Assembly: GCA_041392475.1 (NCBI GenBank)
Contig: JAWKLZ010000003.1
Coordinates: 889,501 to 953,500, forward strand
Length of the DNA stretch: 64,000 nt
Reading direction: 5' to 3'
Source of the DNA: Chitinophagales bacterium
GTDB lineage: Bacteria; Bacteroidota; Bacteroidia; Chitinophagales; UBA2359
The notes under the pieces are model-generated. The model had not been told where the DNA came from and did not search any database. It saw only the letters and a program-made list of their open reading frames with translations. Position 1 is the first letter of the stretch. The number at the start of each line of letters is the position of its first letter. Made by a program: the position numbers and the translations under genes. Positions 19,316 through 27,996 of the stretch are shown here, in pieces.

Positions 19316-20770
19316 ATGCAAAACTCCAAACTCCTTAAATTGCTCCAAACATTCGACCAATCCACTATCACCCGTTGGCGGCAATTTGCCCATTCACCCT
19401 ACCACAACAAACACCAAGATGTCCAAACCTTATGTGATTATCTACACCAAGTTTACCCAAAATTGGAGGGCAAAAAAGTAGAGCGCAAGCAATTATTTTT
19501 GAAGGTTTGGGGCAAAAACATCCCATTCAATCAAAACAAAATCAATGTGTTGTTTAGCTACACTTTGAGCGTGACCGAAGATTTTTTGGTACATGAGCGG
19601 TTCCAACAAGAAACAGACGCTCAACACATTCACCTCCTCGAACAACTTCGCCAACGCCAACAGCAACAACGCTACAAACACCACCTCCAAAAAATCGAAG
19701 AATATTGGCAAAAAGCTCCTGTCCGAAACCGAGATTATTATCACTTTCAATTTCGTTTGGCAGTCGAAAAAGACAGTTATTACAACCAATTGTCGCAACA
19801 CAGCGACCAAAGCATTCAACAAAAACAAGACAGCCTAGATATTTTTTACCTTTCCGAAAAACTGCGGGATGCCTGTGAAATGAGTTTGCGAAACCAACTC
19901 TTGCAAGTTGATTATTCGGTGCATTTGTTGGAGGCTATCTTGACTGAAATTCGCCAGCATCCCGAAAAATACCAAACGATTCCGTCCATCATGGTCTATT
20001 TTCAGATTTACCAGATGATAACCCAACAAGATTCGACCTTCTATTTTGAATTGATACAAGTCCTTCAAAAACACCTCACTGCTTTCCCAAAAGAAGAACT
20101 CCGCAGCATTTATGCCTATGCCCAAAACTACTGCATTGGTCAAATCAACAAAGGAGAAGATACGTTTTTGGGGGAACTGTTTGAACTCTACAAAACCCAA
20201 TTGCAGAACGATTTACTGCTCGAAAAGGGGCATTTATCAGAGTGGCACTACAAAAACATTGTGACCGTTGGGTTGCGCTTGAAGGCGTTTGAATGGGTAG
20301 CTGATTTCATTGAAGTCTATAAAGAAAAGTTATCTGAACAATCGCGTGAAAATGCCTATCGCTTCAACAAGGCGACTTATTGTTATGCTGTCGAACAATA
20401 CGATGAGGTGCTGCAATTACTGCTGACCGTAGAATATTCAGACATTCGTTACAGCCTCGATGCCAAATCTTTGTTACTCAAATCCTACTACGATTTGAAG
20501 GAACACCAAACTTTGTATGCGCTTTGTGATGCTTTTCGCCAATACTTGAAGCGCAACAAAGAGATTTCGGATTTTCGGAAAGAAGGGTACTACAATTTGT
20601 TGAAGTTCACCCAAAAAGCAGCCCGCATTCAAGCAGAAATTGGTTTTGAAGCAAGGGATAAATTGAAGGATGAAGTTATCAAATTACAGGAAGAAATAGC
20701 AGCTACACAGACGATTTTTAATGTGGGTTGGTTGGAATCGAGGGTGGAAATTTTGGTTTCAATCACTTAG
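19316..20770 (+). CDS. Conserved hypothetical helical protein with altered 3' end
   Basis: The 484-residue product is not recognised. It has no signal peptide or membrane segment, is rich in Gln, His and Leu, and looks all-helical, possibly TPR-like, so a cytoplasmic scaffold is plausible. Its last 65 bases of shared sequence (20681-20745) recur exactly at 21439-21503, where the frame ends VAEL-stop. Here the last residues are instead EILVSIT, read from what appears to be inserted DNA. The stop overlaps the 3' end of the inverted Uma2 gene by 12 bases. The original C-terminus was probably the downstream copy. Confidence 0.75.
   Translation: MQNSKLLKLLQTFDQSTITRWRQFAHSPYHNKHQDVQTLCDYLHQVYPKLEGKKVERKQLFLKVWGKNIPFNQNKINVLFSYTLSVTEDFLVHERFQQETDAQHIHLLEQLRQRQQQQRYKHHLQKIEEYWQKAPVRNRDYYHFQFRLAVEKDSYYNQLSQHSDQSIQQKQDSLDIFYLSEKLRDACEMSLRNQLLQVDYSVHLLEAILTEIRQHPEKYQTIPSIMVYFQIYQMITQQDSTFYFELIQVLQKHLTAFPKEELRSIYAYAQNYCIGQINKGEDTFLGELFELYKTQLQNDLLLEKGHLSEWHYKNIVTVGLRLKAFEWVADFIEVYKEKLSEQSRENAYRFNKATYCYAVEQYDEVLQLLLTVEYSDIRYSLDAKSLLLKSYYDLKEHQTLYALCDAFRQYLKRNKEISDFRKEGYYNLLKFTQKAARIQAEIGFEARDKLKDEVIKLQEEIAATQTIFNVGWLESRVEILVSIT
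20681..20745 (+). repeat. 65-bp direct repeat, copy 1 (flanks Uma2 insertion)
   Basis: This stretch, inside the 3' end of the 484-residue gene, is identical to 21439-21503. The two copies flank the Uma2 gene at a period of 758 bases. Confidence 0.92.
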
Positions 20771-21373
20771 ATCATCTTCTTCCTCCTTCAATGTAATGCC
20801 CTCATAAATCGCTGAGAGCAAAACCTCTAAGCCCAAAGCATGTACCTTCAATAAATCTGTAGTTTTGTCCATCCATTCATAAATCCATTGTTCGTGTTCA
20901 TTTTTGTAGAAAGTTTCCACGAGGTATTGTTTTTGGTGGATAAAAACACATTGCTGCATAGACTCAATGCGTTGATATTGAAAGAATTTTTTGGTTCTAT
21001 CGTATTTAGCAGTGGAGTCCGACAAGACTTCAAAAACCACAATCGGATATTTTACCAAAAGAGGATCTTCTGCATCTCTCTCATCACAGGTAACAACTAC
21101 ATCGGGATAGGCATAGTTGTGATTTTGCCGCAGTTGGGTCATGATACTTTCTGCATAAACCTTGCAGCTTTTCCCTTTTAATTGCTGCTTCAACTCCAAC
21201 GTAATATTGAATACTATTTCATTGTGAATTTTAGTGGTTGCAATGGGTGGATAAAGGTGTCCATCGTGAAAATCATTGCGTTCCTCTTGAGTTTTCTCCA
21301 ATTCGAAGTATTCTTCTACTGTGTATTTTCGTTTTTCTATGTGTAATTTTTTTGCAGGAGTCATGTTGTTCAA
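20759..21373 (-). CDS. Uma2 family PD-(D/E)XK nuclease-like protein (DUF820)
   Basis: The 204-residue product has the Uma2 layout: YTVEEYFELEK near the start, the DGHLYPP strand, then the nuclease core with YPDVVVTCD (Asp), VFEVLSDST (Glu) and KYDRTKKFFQYQ. The key residues are present. Uma2 proteins are predicted restriction-like endonucleases that occur in many copies in some bacteria and have no firm cellular role. The gene lies inverted between two exact 65-bp direct repeats derived from the end of its neighbour, so it seems to have arrived as a compact cassette. It overlaps the neighbour's stop by 12 bases. Confidence 0.87.
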   Translation of the reverse strand: MNNMTPAKKLHIEKRKYTVEEYFELEKTQEERNDFHDGHLYPPIATTKIHNEIVFNITLELKQQLKGKSCKVYAESIMTQLRQNHNYAYPDVVVTCDERDAEDPLLVKYPIVVFEVLSDSTAKYDRTKKFFQYQRIESMQQCVFIHQKQYLVETFYKNEHEQWIYEWMDKTTDLLKVHALGLEVLLSAIYEGITLKEEEDDLSD

Positions 21374-21438
21374 ATGGTTTGATTTTACCTTACCGATTCA
21401 AACACATATCTGCGCTTTTAGGTTTTGAGTCGATTGCG

Positions 21439-21516
21439 AAATTACAGGAAGAAATAGCAGCTACACAGACGATTTTTAATGTGGGTTGGTTGGAATCGAG
21501 GGTTGCAGAATTGTAA
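21439..21516 (+). pseudogene. Detached copy of the 3' end of the 484-residue gene, with 65-bp repeat copy 2
   Basis: Bases 21439-21503 repeat 20681-20745 exactly, and the frame continues as VAEL followed by a stop at 21514-21516. This reads as the displaced original end of the upstream gene, cut off by the Uma2 cassette. It has no start of its own. Confidence 0.82.
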
Positions 21517-21581
21517 AAAAGAATTGACCCCAAAGCAACCTTTTCCCTTACCTTCGCACCATCCGTAGTAGAAGACAGTGT

Positions 21582-22130
21582 ATGACCGAACAAGCACAAC
21601 AACAACGACTCATTCAGGCCTGTATATGCGGTGACAGATCTGCCCAAAATCAATTGTATAACGAACACAAATACAAGATGATGGGAGTTTGTTTGCGCTA
21701 TGCGAAAGACAGAGCAGAAGCGGAAGACATCCTACAAGATGGGTTCTTCAAGGTATTCTGTGATTTGAAACAGTTTTCAGGCACAGGGCCTTTGGGTGCG
21801 TGGATTCGGCGAGTGATGGTCAATACGGCTTTGATGCACATTCGCAAACATAAAAATACGCTTTTTCCTTCAGTCGAATTGGAAAAAGTGGAATATCAAT
21901 ATGCTTCGGAAGAAGATTTGTTCAGCCGTTTTCGGATGCAGGCACTGGTACAAATGATTCAGCAATTGCCTGATGGTTATCGTATGGTTTTTAATATGTA
22001 TGTGATTGAAGGATATTCACACAAGGAAATTGCCGAACAATTGAATATTTCGGAAAATACCTCAAAGTCGCAACTATCGAGGGCTAAAATGACGTTAAGA
22101 CAAATGTTGGAGAAACAGTTGTCAGTTTAG
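21582..22130 (+). CDS. ECF-type RNA polymerase sigma-70 factor
   Basis: The 182-residue product has region 2 (LYNEHKYKMMGVCLRYAKDRAEAEDILQDGFFKVF, seen in parts) and region 4 with a helix-turn-helix (GYSHKEIAEQLNISENTSKSQ). Region 3 is missing, as in all ECF factors. It directs transcription of a specific regulon. A TACCTTCG box at about 21553-21560 may be its own -7 element. The next gene, 109 bases on, encodes a protein with a short cytoplasmic N-terminus and a membrane helix, which is the likely regulator of this sigma factor. Confidence 0.92.
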   Translation: MTEQAQQQRLIQACICGDRSAQNQLYNEHKYKMMGVCLRYAKDRAEAEDILQDGFFKVFCDLKQFSGTGPLGAWIRRVMVNTALMHIRKHKNTLFPSVELEKVEYQYASEEDLFSRFRMQALVQMIQQLPDGYRMVFNMYVIEGYSHKEIAEQLNISENTSKSQLSRAKMTLRQMLEKQLSV

Positions 22131-22238
22131 AAAATGCAAACTAAAAAACAAATTCCAATACAAAGAATTGATTTTGAGTTTTGAATCCCGATTAAAATGT
22201 GGGAGAAGTTTTGCAATTGAATTTACAAAAAGAATTAC

Positions 22239-24236
22239 ATGGACGAACATCTACATAACGATCCTTTAGAGGAATTTTTTCGCCGTTCTTTGGACGACTT
22301 TGGCGATGAACCCTCTGATGATGTCTGGAATGGTCTGGACAATCGGCTTGCGCTTCATGAAAGTGGTGGTGAAGGTGTTTCTCCATCTGCCACTCCGCCA
22401 ACAGGCGGAATATTGACAGCCTCTTCGTTTCTCAAATGGATAGGTATGGCAGCTATTGCAGGTTTATTGAGCCTTGCCACCTACTATATTTACCAACAAA
22501 ACAATGAAATCGCCAATCTCTCTCAACACATTAATCAACAAACTCAAACGATTGAAGAACTCCATACTAAAGTAGATAACTTGGAAACAAATGAGGAGGA
22601 AGAACTTCAAAAAGGCAAAAACCTTCCTTCTGCAAACTCATTACAAAACAACAATGTAGAACCGAAAGAGAATATTGAAAAATCCAATACAGCAGCCTCA
22701 AAAAATGAACTAAACGCTAGGAATCTTCCTCCAAAATCATCTTCCTTCAATCCTTTGCAAAACAACAATTTGGAGCAAAATAAAGTGGAAACCATTGAAG
22801 GAGAAGATATTGCAGCGAAAAAAGAGGTGAATCAATCTTCCTTCAATCCTTTGCAAAACAACAATTTGGAGCAAAATAAAGTGGAAACCATTGAAGGAGA
22901 AGACATTGCAGCGAAAAAAGAGGTGAATCAATCTTCCTTCAATCCTTTGTCAAACAGCAATTTGGAGCAAAATAAAGTGGAAACCATTGAAGTAGGTGAT
23001 ATTGCAGCGAAAAAAGAGGTGAATCAATCTTCCTTCAATCCTTTGCAAAACAACAATTTGGAGCAAAATAAAGTGGAAACCATTGAAGGAAATGGCATCG
23101 CAGCGAAAAAAGAACTGGACAAGACTTCAATGACTCCTTTGCAAAACAAGGATTTACACCAATATACGACAGAAGATATCGATTTCCCAACGACAAGTAT
23201 GGAAGAGGATGCTACAAAAATGGATAGGACTGATGAAACCAAAACGGAAACTGATAATCAATCAAATGAGTTGATGGAGTCGTTGGATAAACTTCAAAAA
23301 AAGAAAACGCAGAAAACGCTAAAAGTAAAGCCAGATAAAAAAAAGGCTGCAAAACTCGAAAACGCATTGGCACAAAAATCTTCCAAATCAACGAAATCAA
23401 CTGATAATTCGGTTGAAGAAATGGACAATCAATCGCTACCCCAAACACCTTCCGCCAGTGATAGCCAATGGGCTATTGCTGCTACTTTTGCGCCCGCTCG
23501 CAGTTTTAGAACCATCAAAAGTACAATTCCAAATGATAATATGGTGAAGAAAATCAACGAACAAGAAAAACCTCAGTTGTCTTTTGAAACAGGTATTGAA
23601 GTGGCCTATCAATTCAAAACGAATTGGCATTTGAAATCGGGAGTTAATTACCGCCAAGTAAATCAAGTGGCCGTTTATAAACCCAAATTGCAGTATCGTC
23701 CTGATGCGCCAAAAGAAGTCCACAATGGTAAACCCAGATTTATTTACAACTATTCTATACCAGGAAGTTACGGTTTGAATGAGGTGGAGTTTGGTTTGGA
23801 GGATTTCAACAATATTACCGATGGCGAAAGTTTTGATTTGGAGGTGAAAAACGACCAGACTTTCAATTGGATGCGTGTGCCATTGTTGGTTCAGCATGAC
23901 TTGGGGAAAGGGCGTTTGCAGGGAAACATTATGGGAGGACTTGCTGCTAACTTTTTGCTGAAAGAAAAGCAAAATTTTAATACGGTGAAATCAATGGATA
24001 ACCGATTTAGACACCATGATACCCGTCCTAATAAACCACTTCCACAGGAAAAAATAACGAATAGTTATTTTGAATATGTGCTTGGAGTGGGATTATCTTA
24101 TCAAATAAATGACCATCTCCAATTGTTTGTGACCCCTACTTATTCGGCTGCTTTGGCTCCTGTGTATAAGAACAAGGTTTTGAAAACCTATCCTTTTTCA
24201 TTGAGTGGAAATATAGGCGTTCGGCTTTCTCTTTAG
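22239..24236 (+). CDS. Putative anti-sigma / outer-membrane beta-barrel protein with 32-residue repeats
   Basis: The 665-residue product starts with an acidic cytoplasmic segment (DDFGDEPSDDVWNGLDNRL), of the kind seen in Bacteroidota proteins paired with ECF factors. One membrane helix follows at about 64-86, then a short coiled coil. Residues 168-295 are four near-identical 32-residue repeats (NPLQNNNLEQNKVETIEG core) flanked by decayed copies. A basic linker leads to a beta-barrel-like domain of about 230 residues (from about 435) ending in an aromatic/hydrophobic strand (GNIGVRLSL). This layout suggests a single chain reaching from cytoplasm to outer membrane. It follows the ECF sigma gene and probably controls it. 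Confidence 0.75.
   Translation: MDEHLHNDPLEEFFRRSLDDFGDEPSDDVWNGLDNRLALHESGGEGVSPSATPPTGGILTASSFLKWIGMAAIAGLLSLATYYIYQQNNEIANLSQHINQQTQTIEELHTKVDNLETNEEEELQKGKNLPSANSLQNNNVEPKENIEKSNTAASKNELNARNLPPKSSSFNPLQNNNLEQNKVETIEGEDIAAKKEVNQSSFNPLQNNNLEQNKVETIEGEDIAAKKEVNQSSFNPLSNSNLEQNKVETIEVGDIAAKKEVNQSSFNPLQNNNLEQNKVETIEGNGIAAKKELDKTSMTPLQNKDLHQYTTEDIDFPTTSMEEDATKMDRTDETKTETDNQSNELMESLDKLQKKKTQKTLKVKPDKKKAAKLENALAQKSSKSTKSTDNSVEEMDNQSLPQTPSASDSQWAIAATFAPARSFRTIKSTIPNDNMVKKINEQEKPQLSFETGIEVAYQFKTNWHLKSGVNYRQVNQVAVYKPKLQYRPDAPKEVHNGKPRFIYNYSIPGSYGLNEVEFGLEDFNNITDGESFDLEVKNDQTFNWMRVPLLVQHDLGKGRLQGNIMGGLAANFLLKEKQNFNTVKSMDNRFRHHDTRPNKPLPQEKITNSYFEYVLGVGLSYQINDHLQLFVTPTYSAALAPVYKNKVLKTYPFSLSGNIGVRLSL
22740..23123 (+). 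repeat. Four tandem 96-bp in-frame repeats
   Basis: Units start at 22740, 22836, 22932 and 23028; each encodes 32 residues beginning SSFNPL. Units 1 and 2 are nearly identical; unit 3 has SNSN for NNN; unit 4 ends differently. A decayed fifth unit follows and another decayed one precedes them. High DNA identity points to recent expansion and possible length variation between strains. Confidence 0.93.
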
Positions 24237-24273
24237 TTAAGATAATTTTATATATTTTAGTGTAATACAATTA

Positions 24274-24304
24274 CTCCATATCCTGTTCGGGTATGGAGTT
24301 TTTT
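24274..24304 (+). terminator. Rho-independent terminator after the barrel gene
   Basis: CTCCATA.CC and GG.TATGGAG pair around a 5-base loop, followed by six T. It ends the sigma factor/barrel transcript. Confidence 0.82.
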
Positions 24305-24428
24305 ATGCTCCTAAAAAATATTGCTACAATTGTATTTATTTAGCGAGACTTTTGACGTTTTTTGTGTCTAAAAGGGCAGATGAAATTTCCCAAATAATTC
24401 AATTTTCTCATAAATAAAAATTTAAAAC

Positions 24429-25394
24429 ATGAAAAAAATGTTATTCTTAGCCCTCATTATGGTGGCTTTCAGCTTACAGGCACAAACCGTTGAGGAGTTA
24501 AAAACTAAAAAGGCAGAATTGGTGACACAGCAAAAAGCGAAACAAGCGGAAGCAGATGCCTTCAATGGAGAAATTAGCGACCTTGCCAAACAAATTGAAA
24601 TTATGTCGGGCTGGCAAACAGGTTTGAGTGGATTGGTGGGTCTCAACTTTGGAAGCTCCAATAATTGGCAGGCAAATGCCAATCGAAACAGTTCATCTTC
24701 TGTATTGAACTTGGGAATCAATGGGTTTGCAAACAACATCAAAGAAAAAACCTATTGGAGAAATACTTTGGCAGCCAATGTTAGCTGGCAGGGATTGGAC
24801 AACAACACCAAAGACGATCAAGCAGGCACTGATTTTCTGGCAGATAGAAATGCAGATGTACTGATTTTTTCTTCTTTGTATGGTTTCCGATTGAGTGAAG
24901 ACATTGCAGTGACAGCCTTAGGAGATTTGAACACTTCAATTTTTAATTTTCTTGCTCCCGGTACATTTGATCTTGGAGTAGGTGCTACTTGGACTCCTAA
25001 AGCCATTCCCAATTTGGTACTTGTCGTTCACCCATTGACCTATCATTTTGCTTTCTCTGCTTTCGATAATGTGGAAAGTCAATCTGCTTTTGGTGCGAAA
25101 GTAAAAGCTACGTATTCTCATGAGTTTCCAGGCGGCATTGTTTGGTCTTCCAACTTGGGTGCTTTTCTGCCTTACAGCAATGAAAAATTTCCGATTAGCT
25201 TTATAGGTGAAGATGGTATAGAGCAAACGGGTGAAGAAGGATTGTTTGAATACACATGGATCAACTCTTTGAATATTGCCAATCTTTGGAAAGGCGTTGG
25301 AGTGGGACTTACTTACGGAATTAGAGGTGCTAAATTTGAATATCCTCCAAGTACACAATCTTATACGGCAGTTGGTTTGACTTATGGCTTTTAA
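24429..25394 (+). CDS. DUF3078 family exported protein
   Basis: The 321-residue product has a signal peptide (to LQAQ), then a short coiled coil (about 20-60, rich in Lys, Glu and Ala), then a beta-rich region of about 240 residues with alternating hydrophobic strands and a terminal TAVGLTYGF that looks like an outer-membrane barrel end. The GWQTGLSGLVGLNFGSSNNW block is typical of DUF3078 proteins of Bacteroidota. The function is unknown; an outer-membrane barrel with a periplasmic coiled coil is the simplest reading. It is transcribed alone, with terminators on both sides. Confidence 0.82.
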   Translation: MKKMLFLALIMVAFSLQAQTVEELKTKKAELVTQQKAKQAEADAFNGEISDLAKQIEIMSGWQTGLSGLVGLNFGSSNNWQANANRNSSSSVLNLGINGFANNIKEKTYWRNTLAANVSWQGLDNNTKDDQAGTDFLADRNADVLIFSSLYGFRLSEDIAVTALGDLNTSIFNFLAPGTFDLGVGATWTPKAIPNLVLVVHPLTYHFAFSAFDNVESQSAFGAKVKATYSHEFPGGIVWSSNLGAFLPYSNEKFPISFIGEDGIEQTGEEGLFEYTWINSLNIANLWKGVGVGLTYGIRGAKFEYPPSTQSYTAVGLTYGF

Positions 25395-25424
25395 GGATTG
25401 ATTTACTCTTGAATAGAAATAGAG

Positions 25425-25463
25425 ATGTTGGTTGGATCTATTGGGATTCAGCCAACATTTTTT
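25425..25463 (+). terminator. Rho-independent terminator after DUF3078 gene
   Basis: ATGTTGG arms (with extension through GG/GA pairs) enclose a short loop, followed by seven T. It lies about 30 bases after the DUF3078 stop. Confidence 0.75.
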
Positions 25464-25595
25464 TATGTGTGCATCATTCGATGAATGAAGCAATAATTTT
25501 CAGAAAATGTGAGAATGAATTGGCCTTAGTGTAGGATTTGAAGTATTTTGCGTGTGAAAACATTTTTCAATTAACAAATTAAATATTTAATAGAC

Positions 25596-25937
25596 ATGAA
25601 AATGAATTTCAGATTTTTAATCAGTTTTTTAGCAATAGGTTTGGTTGCATTTACACTTACGGCTTGTGGGGGTGAGACTGCTCAGAGCCATGACGACGGT
25701 CACGACCACGCAACGGAAGAAAAAGCAGTAGAAAACCATGATGGACATGACCATGACAGTCATGAAGGACATGATCATGAAGCAGGTGTAGATATGACAA
25801 GTGTGGAATATGGTTCGACTTATGTATGTCCGATGCACTGTGAAGGTAGCGGAAGTGATGTGGCAGGTTCATGCCCTGTTTGTGGAATGGAATATGTCCT
25901 CAATGCCGAACATCAGGAAGATGCACACAAGCATTAG
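25596..25937 (+). CDS. His-rich lipoprotein with heavy-metal-binding domain
   Basis: The 113-residue product has a lipobox (TLTACGG). Next comes a stretch with many HDH motifs (DGHDHA, DGHDHDSHEGHDHE), then a heavy-metal-binding domain with the CPMHCEG...GSCPVCGM pattern, as found at the ends of copper efflux proteins. Both parts can bind copper, zinc or nickel. It probably buffers metal at the periplasmic face of a membrane. There is no efflux pump gene next to it. The ATG at 25602 is an alternative start with little effect. Confidence 0.85.
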   Translation: MKMNFRFLISFLAIGLVAFTLTACGGETAQSHDDGHDHATEEKAVENHDGHDHDSHEGHDHEAGVDMTSVEYGSTYVCPMHCEGSGSDVAGSCPVCGMEYVLNAEHQEDAHKH

Positions 25938-25970
25938 TAGGTAAGAGGAGAGAAGCGAGACTCCAATCTT

Positions 25971-26018
25971 AAGCCATCAAAAACACCTCTACTATGAGTT
26001 GATTTTGATGGCTTTTTT
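25971..26018. terminator. Bidirectional rho-independent terminator
   Basis: AAGCCATCAAAA and TTTTGATGGCTT form a 12-bp stem followed by T on the + strand and preceded by an A-rich run. It separates the metal-binding lipoprotein from the convergent mhpE gene. Confidence 0.85.
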
Positions 26019-26022
26019 ACTT

Positions 26023-27033
26023 TTAATTCCCTTGTTCCAACATATCCAAAGCCACATCCACAATCATATCTTCCTGTCCACCCACCATTTTGCGCTTACC
26101 TAATTCTTCCAAAATCATTCGAGTATCCAAGCCATAGCGTTTTGCAGCCCTCTCAGAGTGAAGTAGAAAACTGGAATAAACACCCGCATAGCCCAACGAA
26201 AGCGTTTCTCTATCCACTTGCACAGGTCGGGTTTGAAGGGGGCGAATCACATCATCAGCCAAGTCCATCAACTGATACAAATCGCAATTGGGGTGAATGT
26301 CCATTTTTTTCAAACACGCTATCAAAACCTCCAATGGTGCATTGCCTGCACCTGCGCCCATCCCTGCGAGAGAGGCATCCAGACGGGTTGCACCGTGCTG
26401 CATCGCCACAATCGTATTCGCGACTCCCAAAGATAGATTGTGGTGGCAGTGAATCCCAATTTCTGTTTCGGGCTTCAATATATCTTTATAGACTTTCACC
26501 CGTTCTACCACTCCATCCATCATCAAAGCTCCTGCTGAATCGGTGATATAGACGCAATCTGCGCCATAACTTTCCATCAATTTGGCTTGTTCGGCCAACT
26601 TTTTGGGTTCGTTCATGTGGGCCATCATCAAAAAACCACCCACATCCATGCCCATGTTTTTGGCTGCTTCAATGTGTTGGGCCGAAATATCTGCTTCGGT
26701 GCAATGCGTGGCAATTCGCACAGATTCAACACCTAAGTCTCTTGCTCGCTTCAAATCGTGTATCGTGCCAATGCCTGGCAGTAGAAGCGTGGTCAGTTTG
26801 GCATGGGTCAGCTTTTCTGCAATGCCTTCCAACCATTCCCAATCGGTGTGTGCGCCAAAACCATAGTTAAAACTGCCGCCTGCCAAACCATCGCCATGCG
26901 AAATTTCAATGGCATCTACTTTTGCTTTGTCCAATGCCACCGCTATGTCTGTGATTTGCTGCTTGGTGTATTGGTGACGAATGGCGTGCATACCGTCTCG
27001 AAGGGTTACGTCTTGAATGTATAGGTTGCTCAT
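26023..27033 (-). CDS. mhpE: 4-hydroxy-2-oxovalerate aldolase
   Basis: The 336-residue product is full length for the DmpG/MhpE family. It cleaves 4-hydroxy-2-oxovalerate to pyruvate and acetaldehyde, the last carbon-carbon cut of the meta-cleavage pathway. The metal and catalytic blocks are intact: DVTLRDGMHA at the start and GIHCHHNLSLGVANT in the middle, with the dehydrogenase-interaction region at the C-terminus. Its start overlaps the stop of mhpF (ATGA), which fits translational coupling; the two enzymes are known to form a complex that channels acetaldehyde. Confidence 0.95.
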   Translation of the reverse strand: MSNLYIQDVTLRDGMHAIRHQYTKQQITDIAVALDKAKVDAIEISHGDGLAGGSFNYGFGAHTDWEWLEGIAEKLTHAKLTTLLLPGIGTIHDLKRARDLGVESVRIATHCTEADISAQHIEAAKNMGMDVGGFLMMAHMNEPKKLAEQAKLMESYGADCVYITDSAGALMMDGVVERVKVYKDILKPETEIGIHCHHNLSLGVANTIVAMQHGATRLDASLAGMGAGAGNAPLEVLIACLKKMDIHPNCDLYQLMDLADDVIRPLQTRPVQVDRETLSLGYAGVYSSFLLHSERAAKRYGLDTRMILEELGKRKMVGGQEDMIVDVALDMLEQGN

Positions 27034-27983
27034 GATGATGTGTTCGAATTTGAATTTTGAGTTTGAATTTTAACCAACTTTTCTCCCGTCGCCAATGCCG
27101 CACTCGTCATAATATCCAAATTACCAGCATATTCGGGCAAATAATGACCTGCTCCTCTTACCTGCAACAAAACCATCGTTTTCAGGCCATGACGAAGCCC
27201 CAAACCTTCAATAAATACAGGCTCGTTTTCTGGAATATCTTCAAACTGTACCGCTTGATGCAGCGAATAACCAGGCACATATTTCTGAACCTCCGCCACC
27301 ATCTGGTGAATACTTTCTCGAATCGCCTCACTATCCGCCTGTTCGCTCAATGTAAAAACTGTATCACGCATCACCAAAGGAGGATCGGCAGGATTGAGGA
27401 CAATAATCGCCTTGCCTCTATCCGCACCGCCCACTTTTTCAATCGCTTGAGCAGTCGTTTCGGTAAACTCGTCAATGTTGGCACGAGTACCAGGGCCCGC
27501 AGATTTACTAGCAATTGAAGCCACAATTTCACCATAATGCACCTTTGCCACACGGCTTACCGCTGCCACAATCGGTATCGTAGCCTGTCCGCCGCAGGTC
27601 ACCATGTTCACATTTTTCGCCCCCATATTGAAGTCAAAATTGACAGGCGGAACGAGGTAGGGGCCTATTGCAGCAGGCGTGAGGTCAATCATGCGTTTGT
27701 CGGGAAATTGCTGCACATATTTCCAATTGTACAGGTGTGCCTTTGCAGAAGTGGCATCAAAAACAATCTTGATGTCCTTCCATTCAGGCATTTGCATCAA
27801 GCCTGTAATGCCTTCATGCGTTGTAGCAATACCCATTCGCTTGGCCCTTGCCAAACCGTCTGATTCAGGATCTATTCCGACCATGACCGACATTTCCAAT
27901 ACATCGGACATACGCATCACCTTAATCATCAAGTCCGTACCAATATTTCCAGAGCCGATGATGGCTACTTTTGTTTTTTGCAT
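27030..27983 (-). CDS. mhpF: Acetaldehyde dehydrogenase (acetylating)
   Basis: The ATG at 27983 is chosen because it starts right at the NAD-binding fold (MQKTKVAIIGSGNIGTDLM); the longer frame adds 18 unrelated residues and would overlap the gene before. The product is 317 residues, the family size. The active-site Cys lies in NMVTCGGQATIP. It oxidises acetaldehyde to acetyl-CoA. The stop overlaps the mhpE start by 4 bases, and mhpD ends 13 bases upstream, so the three genes form one operon. Confidence 0.95.
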   Translation of the reverse strand: MQKTKVAIIGSGNIGTDLMIKVMRMSDVLEMSVMVGIDPESDGLARAKRMGIATTHEGITGLMQMPEWKDIKIVFDATSAKAHLYNWKYVQQFPDKRMIDLTPAAIGPYLVPPVNFDFNMGAKNVNMVTCGGQATIPIVAAVSRVAKVHYGEIVASIASKSAGPGTRANIDEFTETTAQAIEKVGGADRGKAIIVLNPADPPLVMRDTVFTLSEQADSEAIRESIHQMVAEVQKYVPGYSLHQAVQFEDIPENEPVFIEGLGLRHGLKTMVLLQVRGAGHYLPEYAGNLDIMTSAALATGEKLVKIQTQNSNSNTSS

Positions 27984-27996
27984 ATTTTTTTGTGTT

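Noticed and set aside
20681..21503. 65-bp direct repeats considered as phage-type attachment sites
   Set aside because: There is no integrase, tRNA or phage gene between or near them; the cassette holds only the Uma2 gene.
23436..23972. 178-codon reverse frame in the barrel gene
   Set aside because: Shadow of the coding strand; composition is that of antisense beta-barrel codons.
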